From Pleodorina starrii (lineage: Eukaryota > Chlorophyta > Chlorophyceae > Chlamydomonadales > Volvocaceae): a stretch of DNA of 64,000 bases. The notes under the pieces were generated by a model. It was not told the DNA's origin and did not search any database. It saw only the letters and a program-made list of their open reading frames with translations. How positions within the stretch are numbered: position 1 is the first letter of the stretch; every line of letters starts with the position of its first letter. This document shows, piece after piece, positions 11,401 through 22,300 of the stretch. The DNA is taken from NCBI GenBank assembly GCA_030267565.1, contig BRXU01000008.1, forward strand, positions 1,488,001 to 1,552,000, written 5' to 3'. A program made the translations under genes and the position numbers.

Positions 11401-14400
11401 CTTCCCCCTTACCCCTTCCCCCTCCTACCCCTTCCCCCTCCCCTCCCCTCCCCTCCCCTCCCCTCCCCTCCCCTCCCCTCCCCTCCCCTCCCCTCCCCTC
11501 CCCTCCCCTCCCCTCCCCTCCCCTCCCCTCCCCTCCCCTTCCCCTCTCCTCCCCCACATACACCCCCCACCTGCACCAGCTCCACCGGCACCTCCCTCTC
11601 CCCCCCACCTGCACCAGCTCCACCGGCACCTCCCTCTCCCCCAGCACCCTCCCACTGGTGGGGTCCACCTTGAGCAGTGAGGCGGTGCGGGGAGCTAGAC
11701 CCAGGAGGGAGCTCACAACATCGGCGGTGCGGGCCTTGGCGCTGGACTGAAAAGGGGGGGAGGGGGGGGGTTGGCAAGGAGCGGGGAGGGGGGAGGGGGT
11801 GGGGGTGGGGTGTGTGTGTGTGAAACGAAACCCCCTCCAGAGGCACCGCCATCGCCGCTGCGGTGTCGTTTTCATTACCCACCACCTCGGCCCTTTCCAC
11901 CTACCCACTCTCCATCCCACCCGACTTTACCCAACTCACCCGACCCCGCACCCATCCGATCAGCTCCTCATCCCGCCCCTTTGCTCCCCCCCACCTTGCC
12001 CACACACACGCACATGCCGCTCTTCCCCCCCAAACCCTCTCCCCCACCCCACCCCCCTCCCACCCCCCTTACCCTCCCCAACCCCCCCCCCAAACTCACC
12101 TCCAGCCACTTGCCCATCAGCACAAACGTAATGATGAGCGCACTGGTCTCAAAGTACACCGCCCCCTGCACCTCACCCCCGCCGCCTCCGCCCCCGCCGC
12201 CGCCCCCCGGCCCCAGCCCCGCCGCCGCCATCCCCAGCGACACGAGCGAGTATCCGAAGGCCGCCGAAGTGCCCAGGACCACCAGCAGAGACATGTTGGC
12301 TGAGCCGTGGCGCAGAGAGGCCAACGCACTGAACACATACACATACACGTACACATCACCACCACCGCCAGCGCCATCAGCCCCACCAGGGAAGGGGAAG
12401 GAGAAGGGGAAGGGGAAGGGGAAGGAGAAGGGGGGAGAAGGGATCAAGGAAAGGGAAGTGAAGGAACGGAACTGGGAGGGAAAGGGGAAGGGAAAGGAAA
12501 GGGGGATACGCTGCGAGGGTAACACCGTGCAAAAGTGGGGGGGAGGGTTCGCATGCCTTCCATTTGCGAAGGGCTAGGCTAGACCGAACCGAGCAAACCA
12601 TTTCCCCCCCGCTCTATCCCCTTCCCCTTCCCCTCTTTGCCCCCCGCCCCGCCCCGGTCCCTTCCCCTCCCCTTCCTCACCTTCGGTAGAAAGTGGCCCC
12701 GCACACAAACTGCACGGGCGCCGCCAGCAGCAACTCCACCAGCCACAGCGCCGGAACTCGCCCGAACAAAAGGAAGCCGTGTTCTGGAGACAATCCGTTT
12801 GAAATCGAACAAGCAAGCGAGCAAGTAAAGGGGCTGCAGTAACGGGACGGCAAAACAGGACAATCAACACCGCCGGCGCACCGGGGGACCGGGCCGGGGC
12901 CGGCGCCGGGGGGTTTGGGCGGGATGGGAGGGTTTGGACGGGTGAACCGAGGGGAAGGAGCCGGGGGGAGGCGAAGGAGGAGCGGGTGGGTGTTCGTATA
13001 TCATGACACTCCAGGACAAAACGGGACATTTTCCACTGGGGCTGAGCCCGTCGGCTCTGTCACCCGTCAACATCGCACGTCATGGGTTCGAGTCCGGGAG
13101 GGAGCGCTGCGCAATATGGTAGTCGGTGGGTGCGTCGATGCGTGAATGTTGGCTTTGCTTTACTTTGCTCTGCTTGCTCTGTTTCTTCTCTTACCCAGCT
13201 TCATGAGCGGTGGCAGCATAGCCAGCATGGACAGCAGCAGCAGCGGCACGGAGAAGACGCAGGAGAGCAGCAGCTGCCGCCGCCACTTGAGAGCCTCGTG
13301 GCTGGAGGGGGGAGGGGAGTATGAAGAGGGGAAGGTAGGGAGGGGCAGAGAACACCAGTGTACTCAAACCCTAAGTACAGCGGTAGCTGAAGTACAGCTA
13401 TAGCTGCAGCAGCTACAGGTAGCGATGAGAAGGAAGGGCAACCACAGGGGGGGCAGAGAACACCAGTGTACTCAAACCCTAAGTACAGCGGTAGCTGAAG
13501 TACAGCTATAGCTGCAGCAGCTACAGGTAGCGATGAGAAGGAAGGGCAACCACAGGGATGAAACTCCCTGTGTTTCATCGCCCCACAACGCACCCCATCA
13601 CCGCGGGGAGTGAATCGTCCCACACACGGTAGGGAGAGCTTCATGCCTTTATCGCCCAGCAACCCACCCCCGCGTCCCTTCCTCCTCCCTGTCTGGCCGC
13701 GCACCGCTCGTGGCTCCACCCCCACCCCCCTAACCCCCGCCCGTGTGCCTCCCCGTACCCGCCAGTAACCCCACCCTCGCGTACACCCCCACCCCAGCCA
13801 TCCGCCCCCCGTAACCCCTTCCTCCTCCCCCCCATCCCCCCCCTCCAACTCACGTGTGCAGCGCTCCCCCCGCGTCGTCCTCTCCCTCCTTCCACAGCGC
13901 CGCCCCGTAGCCCGCCTCCTCCACCGCCTCGATCAGCTCCCGGGGGCCGCCTGCGACCCACGGGTCACAGGCAGGAACGACCCACGGGTCACAGACAGGA
14001 GCGACTCACGGGTCACAGACAGGAGCGACCCACGGGTCACAGACAGGAGCGACTCACGGGTCACAGGCAGGAGCGACTCACGGGTCACAGGCAGGAGCGA
14101 CTCACGGGTCACAGGCAGGAGCGAGTCACGGGTCACAGGCAGGAGCGAGTCACGGGTCACAGGCAGGAGCGACCCACGGGTCACAGGCAGGAGCGACTCA
14201 CGGGTCACAGGCAGGAGCGACTCACGGGTCACAGGCAGGAACGACCCACGGGTCACAGACAGGAGCGACCCACGGGTCACAGGCAGGAGCGACTCACGGG
14301 TCACAGGCAGGAGCGACCCACGGGTCACAGACAGGAGCGACTCACGGGTCACAGGCAGGAGCGACTCACGGGTCACAGGCAGGAGCGACCCACGGGTCAC

Positions 14401-17400
14401 AGGCAGGAGCGACCCACGGGTCACAGACAGGAGCGACCCACGGGTCACAGACAGGAGCGACCCACGGGTCACAGACAGGAACGACCCACGGGTCACAGAC
14501 AGGAGCGACCCACGGGTCACAGACAGGAGCGACCCACGGGTCACAGGCAGGAGCGACTCACGGGTCACAGGCAGGAGCGAGTCACGGGTCACAGGCAGGA
14601 GCGAGTCACGGGTCACAGGCAGGAGCGAGTCACGGGTCACAGGCAGGAGCGACCCACGGGTCACAGGCAGGAGCGACCCACGGGTCACAGACAGGAGCGA
14701 CCCACGGGTCACAGGCAGGAGCGACTCACGGGTCACAGACAGGAGCGACTCACGGGTCACAGGCAGGAGCGACCCACGGGTCACAGACAGGAGCGACCCA
14801 CGGGTCACAGACAGGAGCGACTCACGGGTCACAGGCAGGAGCGACTCACGGGTCACAGGCAGGAGCGACTCACGGGTCACAGACAGGAGCGAGTCACGGG
14901 TCACAGGCAGGAGCGACCCACGGGTCACAGGCAGGAGCGACTCACGGGTCACAGGCAGGAGCGACCCACGGGTCACAGACAGGAGCGACTCACGGGTCAC
15001 AGACAGGAGCGACTCACGGGTCACAGGCAGGAGCGACTCACGGGTCACAGACAGGAGCGACCCACGGGTCACAGGCAGGAGCGACCCACGGGTCACAGGC
15101 AGGAGCGACCCACGGGTCACGGCCCGTCACACCACCCCCCGCTCACCTACGACCCGCGGGTCATATTTGACCAGCGCCTGCCCCGCCAGCAAGTTAACGG
15201 CCGCCTCCGTGACTCCGTCCACTCCGCGGAGGGCGGACTCCACAGCGGCGGAGCAGGAGGCGCAGGTCATGCCGCGGATGGCCAGACGGGCAGCACCTTT
15301 TGGGGGGGAAGGGAAGGGTGGGTGGAGGAGGAGTCAGGGTGGGTGGGTGGGAGGGTGGGTGGGTGGGTGGGTAGGTGGGGTGGAGGGTGGGTGGGTGGGT
15401 GGGGTGGAGGGTGGGTGGGGCCGTTGTTATAGTGCAGTGCGAATCTAGTACTGGGGGTGGGGTGGGGTGGTAAGAAAGAAGATACCGCAGCGAAGGATGG
15501 GGGGGTGAGGAGGGTGGGAGGGTGGCGTGGTGAGTTTCAAGCATGACAATCCAAAGCGGCGGAGTCGAGGGTGAGTGTGAGGTATGACATCGGTACTGGT
15601 CGCAGGCGGGGTTGAGGGCGAGATGGGCTTCATTTGACAGAGCCCTCTCCCCCTTTGCCTCCTTTTGTTTGTTTGACAGGCGGTACCAGCCGGTGTACCA
15701 CCGTCTGCCTCTCCAGACACCCCACAGAAGGAATCTGACTGGTTTGCCCATCCCTCTTCTTCATTCCCCCTCCCCACGGTGGGAAACTGAGATAGATAGA
15801 TAGATAGATAGATAAAAATCTCACCCGGCTCCTGCCCCTCGGTGGCGAGTGCCGCATCGAAGCCGCAGCCCTCGATGGCGTCCTTCAGATCCGAAAGACC
15901 CACCAGGGAGGGATCGTACTCCACCTGTACGACACGGCAGCAGTACGGCACGGAGTGCGACCACACGTGCCATGCATGCCGAGACCCGGGGGGGAAGCGG
16001 GGGGGGGGGGGACGCGAGTGAAATGGGGTTTTAGGGTTTGGGGGCGGGGGCAGGCCGCGGGTTGGAAAAAACACACACACGGTCAAACAAACGAATCCAG
16101 ACCAGACCGCTCTCCTCTGGAGGCCCCCGGTCTGGCCCCAGCCGGGGGGCATTGCCCCCCGGGGGCCGGCAGCGCCCCCGCACGCGCGCCGACAGCCGCA
16201 GACCGCCCTCCTCCCTCAGCGTGTGTCATGGCACAATGCGCCACGGCAGCGAGACCCAGCCCTAACGCAAAAACTCTCCCTGCCCCCCCCCCCGCACCGC
16301 CCCCACCGCGGTCGCAACGCTATTCCGGTACTGGCAGGCACCAGGTACCAGGAAGGCAAGCATGGCAGCGCATTGCTGGGTTTCCAGGGTGTCCCTTGCC
16401 CGACGCCGCCTCAGTTCCACCGCTACGCTCTCGTCTCTCATCTTTCTTACCCTCCCCATCCTCCCTGTCCCCATCCTCCCTGTCCCCCCGCTGCCTGTCC
16501 ATCCCCTCCCTGTCCCCACCCTCCCTGTCCCCCTCCCCCTCCCAGCCCACCTGGCAGCGCTCCGTCATCAGCGACACCGCCACCGACCCCACCCCCGCCA
16601 TCCGCCGCAGTACCCCCTCCAGAGCCGCCACACAGGCAGCACACGTCATCCCAACCACCCGGAAATCAGCAGTGCGCAGAATCGGCGGCAGCGAGAACGC
16701 CGCCGGCAGCGGCGCCGCCGGCGGCGCCGGCGGCGCCGGGGACGGCGCGCCGCCGCTCGGCGGCGCCGCCAGCGGCGACGGCGCCGCGGCAGCGGCGCTG
16801 GGCCGCGATGGCGACTGTGCCAGAAGGCTGTCGGCGCTGTCGCGCGCCGCCGCGAGTGCGGCGGCGGCGGCGGCGGCCCCGCCGCCGGCCTTTTCGTAGA
16901 CTTCGTCCGCGGCGGCGGCGATGGTGTGCGGGAGGGGCTCGAGGTCGGGGGAGGCCGTCAAGCTGCGAGGTGGTGTACGGCCAAGGGTACGGTATCGTAC
17001 AGTGGACGTGGCGGCGGGCGGGGCGGGCCGGACAGAAGGGAAATTTTGAGGCGGCGGATGGCGGGACGGTGTACGATGATGCCGTACACATACGTCCCGA
17101 CACGCGCGCGCCGCAAACGAGCAGTCAAAACAAGCGTGTGATGGCGCGCAAGCGCAGAGGGGCGAAGACGGGAGCGGGGCAGCGGGCGGGCAAGTATCTG
17201 TTGTGGGGTTTGCGGCAGGGGGTCCGGGCAGGAGCCGGCACCCACGCCGGCACCCACCCATACACTGCAGTGCACCCTAACAGCCCCAAAGCCCCCACCC
17301 TCCCTCCCTCCCTCCCTCCCCACCTCCCTTCCCCACCTCCTTCCCCACCTCCCGTCCCACCCTCCTCCCTTTTCCCTCTCCTCCATTCCCTTCGCCCCTC

Positions 17401-18853
17401 TCCCTCTCCTTGATTCTCTACTTCGTATTAACTTCGTATTCATTCCCACCGTTACTCAGCCAGCCCGCCCCCCCTGGACTCACAGTCCAGTCGCCGTCGG
17501 CTGCGGCGTCACCGAGGGGGTGCCCCAGGGGGTCCCGCAGGGGGTGGCGCCAGGGGGGGCTCCGGGACCAAACCCCAGCCGCGTCAGCAGCGCGGCGAAC
17601 GCCGCCCGAAGCGACTTGCCACCGCCACCACCACCACCACCGCCACCGCCGCCATCCACTCCTCCAGGGGAAGCGGCGCCCCCCGCCGTCGTCGCCGCCG
17701 CGGCCGTGGGCGCCCATACCTCCACTACACCGCGTCTCTGATCCACCTTGACTCCCGCCACCCCCAGCGCCTTCGCCTCCACAAGTAATTGGCGGGCCAA
17801 AGCCCGACGGCGGGACAGGGCCGACGCGGCGGCGGCGCCGCCGGGGGAGCTGGCGGCGGCGGAGGTGGCGGCGACGGCGGCGGCGGCGTTCCCTCCGGGT
17901 GGTGACCAGAGGGAGGCGGCGGTGGGGGGTGAGTACTTGAATGTGAAGGCGGGGGCCTGGGGCCAGGAGCCGCCCGTTGCCGGGGAGGGGGACTGCGGAG
18001 GGAGGGGAGGGGAGTAGAGGGCGGGCGGGCGGGAGGGCGGAATTGATGCAGGGAATACGAAACGGCATCCAGGAGGGGGCCATCAGTAGGGGGGGCGCAG
18101 CAAGGGTACAGACGGAGATGGGGTCGTGGACGGCGGTCGTCGCTCGTAAGGGGGTGGGGCAGCGGGGGGCAGCGGAAGGTGCCCATCGCGGCGGAAACGA
18201 ATGTGAGGAAACGAATGTGAGGAGGGTGTGGGGAGACTGCTGCCGCCAACCACCCAGTCAACGGCGCAGATCACCACGGGGGCCACAGACCAGCACGGGG
18301 CCATCCCGGACATCGCCCCTCCCCCCAATTTTCGCGTCTGCGTTCCTATTATACAGCCTACCTTGGAGATCTGCTCGCAGCTATGGCTGCAGGCGCAGTC
18401 GGTGCAGTCGCAGCGGCACAGCTCAAAGAGCTCGTCGGGGTTGAGGGCAGGGTCGTAGGCGCTCAGGCGCAGCGTGACGGTCCCGCAGCGGCAGGTGCCG
18501 CCCTCGCCGCAGCCGCAGCGACAGCAGGACGCCTTCGCGGAGGGCGGCGCCCTCACGGGCGACAGGAGCGTCTGATCGTTGGGGCCGCTGTCGCCGGTTT
18601 CGGCGCGGCTGACGACCCGCGCGAAGGAGCTCGGAGCGGGGCCATCGGCGCTCTTGCGCGCGCAGGAAGTGGCGTTGTTGCTGCTGCAGCAGGACCCGGG
18701 CTTGAGCGTTTGATCGTGCTCCCCAAAGTAGCTGCTGGAGTGGCGCTTGGCGGCGGGAACCGGCGCGTGCGCAGCGTCATGGCCGAGCGCGGGCGCGGAG
18801 CTGGGCGACGGAGGGGCGGCCGGTGGCGACGTGTCGCTAACTTGTTTAAGCAT
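5420..18853 (-). CDS. Copper-transporting P1B-type ATPase (HMA family)
   Basis: Predicted membrane pump exporting Cu(I) with ATP, like plant RAN1/HMA and ATP7. Seventeen exons (minus strand): 18853-18362, 17992-17484, 16962-16551, 15924-15825, 15296-15147, 13950-13854, 13301-13195, 12783-12681, 12328-12100, 11746-11609, 9343-9209, 8855-8727, 8196-7948, 7740-7018, 6925-6858, 6684-6129, 5656-5420. All join in phase to 1477 aa. Domains: Cys-rich N-terminus (15 Cys in residues 1-164); a degenerate HMA-like unit without CxxC (about 225-315); HMA with GMTCAAC (438-444); HMA with GMTCASC (513-519); membrane helices from about 596; TGES (811-814); CPC (928-930); DKTGT (972-976); GDGIND (1360-1365). 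The C-terminal helices carry the N(x6)YN and SS patterns of copper pumps. Oddities: SEHV replaces SEHP (1047-1048), and about 105 low-complexity residues precede VAMVGDG. Start chosen as the first ATG in phase. Subcellular site not determinable. Confidence 0.93.
5895..5966 (+). repeat. Dispersed ~70-bp intronic repeat, copy 1
   Basis: Lies in ATPase intron 16. It contains GGTAATATCCCCGGTAACTG, then GCGTTGCGTTCCCTCG, then CCCGGGCCGATTTCTTTTAC. The reverse complement of 21079-21150 matches along the whole length with few changes. Function unknown. Confidence 0.75.
9886..11540. repeat. Polypyrimidine satellite: CCCCCTT heptamers plus derived arrays
   Basis: About 1.37 kb of near-perfect 7-bp units (roughly 195 copies, with at least three 6-bp slips near 9946, 10142 and 10883). 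It is followed by about six copies of a 16-bp unit containing CCTACCCCTT (11261-11356) and CCCCT pentamers (to about 11540). All of it lies in ATPase intron 10 (11608-9344), so the pre-mRNA would carry purine-only GGGGGAA repeats. Open frames across it encode [11 protein letters not shown] repeats and are not genes. Confidence 0.97.
11568..11642 (-). repeat. 38-bp tandem duplication across an exon-intron boundary
   Basis: The last part of ATPase exon 10, with its CAG|GTGGGG donor, is duplicated 38 bp into the intron, giving a second identical donor after 11571. Only the upstream donor (exon end 11609) keeps the reading frame, because 38 is not a multiple of three. Confidence 0.85.
13955..15122. 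repeat. 24-bp minisatellite, ~48 units, in ATPase intron 5
   Basis: Each unit is GACYCACGGGTC (or GAGTC at the start) followed by ACAGRCAGGARC. Units vary at three or four positions in a mosaic way. Forty-eight units fit exactly between 13955 and 15107, plus a partial. The array fills nearly all of the intron between exon 5 (ending 15147) and exon 6 (starting 13950), and a unit-derived sequence forms the 3' splice site. Because 24 is divisible by three, both strands stay open as 8-residue repeats; these ORFs are not genes. Confidence 0.97.
15455..15490 (-). repeat. Short dispersed intronic motif (GCTGCGGTATCTTC...ACC)
   Basis: Minus-strand copy in ATPase intron 4, in gene-sense orientation: CGCTGCGGTATCTTCTTTC then TTACCACCCC. 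Other copies sit in introns of the neighbouring genes (see findings). It is preceded by GTGCAGTGCGAATCT, which also occurs at about 6053-6067. Confidence 0.6.
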
Positions 18854-19355
18854 TTTTGTTGTTTGAAGGCGAAGTTTGGATAGGAGAAACGAGGAATGTG
18901 ATGGCGCGCGAGAGCGCGCCCGGGGTCGGAAGGTTCTACGTCATACAGCCGGAATAAAAGCAGCCGCACACAGTAAATAGGGTTATGCCACTTGATCAGA
19001 ACAAAAGCGAGTATCCAAATTGACGTCGCTGTACATGAACTTATGCAACTGCAGCAATTACCAATTAGGGCCTGCACCAACTGTTACTGTTAAGGCAGCC
19101 TTTGAATACCGTCAAGGTCCTGCATGCCCGTCTTGCATATAACGTGTAAAGTGTAGCACAGAGGATACTACATAACGTAACGCATCTGCTCTCGTCATAC
19201 CGCTTACCTGAGGCAAAGTCGAAATTCAATTTTCGCAAAGAGGCTGCCGCGAAGGGACCAGACAACTTGCATCACGCAGTCTACTCTAATAATTAGCGGT
19301 GGATAACAGCTAGGCCGCTCCGGTGTCAGGCGAACCACTTTAACTTGAGTGGCAA
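18854..19355. promoter_or_regulatory. Divergent intergenic region between the copper ATPase and the UBX gene
   Basis: About 500 bp, clearly less GC-rich than its surroundings, lies between the ATPase start (18853, minus) and the UBX start (19356, plus). It must hold both 5' UTRs and promoters. I see no convincing TATA box. One GTAC (the core bound by the Chlamydomonas copper regulator CRR1) occurs near 19032, which is expected by chance. Confidence 0.5.
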
Positions 19356-22300
19356 ATGGATGCTCCAGCCAACTTGCCCGAGCTCGTCAGCGAGTTCGCG
19401 GCCATCACAGGCGCTTCACCACTGGTGGCCGACCATTATCTCTCGGCTTGCAACTACGATCTCAACCGCGCGGTGGAGTTCTTCTTTGAGCATCCGCCCG
19501 CACCAACTCAAGCAGGCCCGAGGCCTGGCGGCAATGCACCTGACGAGGAGGCAGCAGCAATGGGCGCGCTCGGCGATGAGGCGGACCTCGCTGGCGAGGG
19601 GCTTGGGCGAGGCGGTGGTGTCTCGGGGCCTGCTGCAGCCGATGACGACGAGGAGCTGCAGCGTGCCTTGGCCGCATCCATGACGGACGCGGGGCCAGGT
19701 AAGCTGCACATGAATAGACGTCCTGAACACCTCCTGCTCCCATGACCGGTGGTCATGGCGCAAGAGCGGTCCAGGCCCCCGAAAGGGCGCCCGAAGGTTG
19801 GTTTCACCTCGTCGGTTGGGATAGTTGACCACGCCACGCCAGCACAGGCGAGCTCAGCTGACCGCCGGCGTCTTCAATTTGCATCCACAAGGCGCGAACC
19901 GTCCCTTCCGGTCCCGTTGCAGCCCTTGCGTTGCCGTACCATCGCTTTGGACCCCGTCGCGCCAATCGACGCACAAGACGCCACGCACGTGTGCTCTCTG
20001 CGACAGCCTTTGCACCAGGGCCCTTAGCAACCGCAGCACAGCGAGAGGGTGGGAATCGAACCGTTGCGGCCTCCGTGGCCACGGAGGCGTCTCTGCCGCG
20101 TGCTGCACTGCGCCTAACTTCCTTGGGCCCCTCCCTCCCCTCCCCTTCCCGACCCACAAACCATGGCGCACCGACCGCAGGGCCCAGACGCGGTGGCGCC
20201 GGGTCGGCAGGCGCGGGCCGACTGGCGCAGCGGCGCGACGAGGTGTGTGTATGTGTGTGTTGGGAGGCGGGGGCGGGGAGGCGAATGGAGTGGCGCGGAA
20301 TGACATTGGGGGGCGCTGCCGTCCGCGCTGTGCACGGGGAAGGTGGTTGGGGCCTCCAGAACGGCGGGGCCTCAGGGTCAGAATGGGGTAGGGGCTGGTG
20401 TTAGGGAAAGCGGCCGAGGTCGAGGTTGAGCGGAGGGCGATTGGCGACGTGGGGGCCCGCGAGTGAGGTGTGGATCGGTCGGGCCGATGGCATGTCGGAG
20501 CGGAGCCGGCCAGGGGGGGGCTGCGTTGCGGCTTTGTGGGTTGGGTTGGGTTGGGTGGGTGGGATTTGTGGGTTGGGTTGGGTTGGATTTGTGGGTTGCA
20601 TGATGGGTTGGGCCGCCGTGGAAGGAGGTGGAGGGTCGGGTACTCCCGGGGCTGGCTGGCGGACGGGCCGGGGCCTTCAAAAACCCTACTCCATCGACGG
20701 GGACACGTTCTGACGGGTCGCATCGCAAGCCTCCGACGCACCAGCCACGCATGAGCTCCTGGCGCTCGCGCTCGCGCGCCCGCGCCTCCGCTCTCCCCGC
20801 CTTGTTGTGTTTCCGGACGACTGCTTGTAGCCGCCCGTGTGCAAGTACCTAGTACCATGCTATCCCCCTCCGTGCTTTCCCTCTCCTTGTGGCGCGTCCT
20901 GGTGTGGCGCGTCCTGGTGCGGCCCCCGCCGCCAGGACGTGCAGGTGATTGATGACGAGGACGAGGAGCTGCCCGACGCCGATGAGATGCTGGCGGCGAT
21001 GGCGCGGCAGCGGGAGGCGGCGGTGCAGGCGGAGCGGGAGGCGCGGGGGCGCATGGAGGGTGGGTGAGGGGGGCAGCGGGGGGTAAAAGAAAACGGCCCG
21101 GGACGCGGGAACGCAACGCAGTTACCTGGGATATTACCGGGGGGTTACGGGATGGGGCATTGCGATAGTAGGGGCATTGAGTAAGGAGCGGCGGGGCAGA
21201 CGCGGCAGCGTGCTACAGGGTGCGGGAAGGGAGGAAGGGGGCGCGGGGGAGGGAGGGCGCCGGCGCTGACCCCGCCAGTGGGTCGAAAGGAAAGGCGGTT
21301 GCCAAGCGGCACGCGTTGCTTAGCTCTGCGTCCACAACGGCGGCGGGAGCAGACCGTGCGCGTCGATGGGGGTAGCGGTGGCGGCGTGGCGCGAGGGCCG
21401 CGCAATGCGCAAAGACGAGCGGCGGCGGTGGCGCCCTGTCCCTTCCGCCACGGCGTTTCCCGCGGCACGGCCCGGTACACGCTGCGCTTAGCTTCAGCGC
21501 CCAAACCGACATTGCGGCATGACGCAAACTGTATAGTGGGCCATCGGTGGTGGCGCGCGGCGTTTCGGCTGTCGCGCGCAGCGCACCGTAGCGCAGCATA
21601 CACACACTGCCGCACCGCACCGCCGCGGAAACGCAGAACAAAGCGGCTTTGGCTGTGGCATGTCTGTCACCCAAACACGCCGCGAGCCCAGCTCAGCGCC
21701 GCGCCGCGGCTTTCGTCTCCCGGCCCGGATGACGGCTGGTCGGATGACGGGTCTCTTGGCCTCGGCTTGATTGACGATTGGCTGCAGAGATGATGAACCG
21801 CATGTTGGGCGGCGTCAGCGGACGGCCGCCCGGCCTCGCCGGCACGTCGCCGCCGCCTGGCTACCCCCGCGTGGCGGCAGACCCGCTAGGCGGCCTAGCC
21901 AGCATCTTCCCCGGCATGGGCACGGGCATGCCGATACCGATGATGCCGGGTATGGGCCTCGGGGGGCCGCTGCTGCCGCCGCGAGCAGGTGGGGTCGTGG
22001 GTGCTGGGCGTGGGGTAAAAGAAAACGGCCCGGGACGAAGGAACGCAGGCGGGGGCGTGGGGATGTGAGGTGAAGGGAGTAGTGCGTGCGTGCCTGCGTG
22101 TGTGTGAAAGGGGGTGCAGCAGCCACCCTTTTCTGGCTTTGTCGCGGCAGGGCTCTTTGCCTGCTGTGGTGTGTGGCGTTGGGGTCGCAGCAGTGGGCGC
22201 AGGGCCTCATGGTGTGGTGTGGGGCGATGCGATGGGCACTGGGCACGCATGGGCCGTGTGTGTGCGTGCTCCGCCTGCGCAGCGTTTCCTCCGCCGCCCG

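Noticed and set aside
9571..11750. 700-residue Pro-Ser-Phe-Leu ORFs on the plus strand
   Set aside because: They are translations of a 7-bp satellite, open in every frame, and lie antisense inside an intron of a well-supported gene.
13080..13110. tRNA gene suggested by GGTTCGAGTCC
   Set aside because: Box B matches and a D-arm-like hairpin precedes it, but the T stem and acceptor stem do not pair. At most a tRNA-derived relic.
13955..15122. CRISPR-like array
   Set aside because: Units are contiguous with no unique spacers, in a eukaryotic intron.
13856..15448. 530-residue ORF of 8-residue repeats (and its 395-residue antisense partner)
   Set aside because: The 24-bp unit length is divisible by three, so both strands stay open by chance; the array is intronic.
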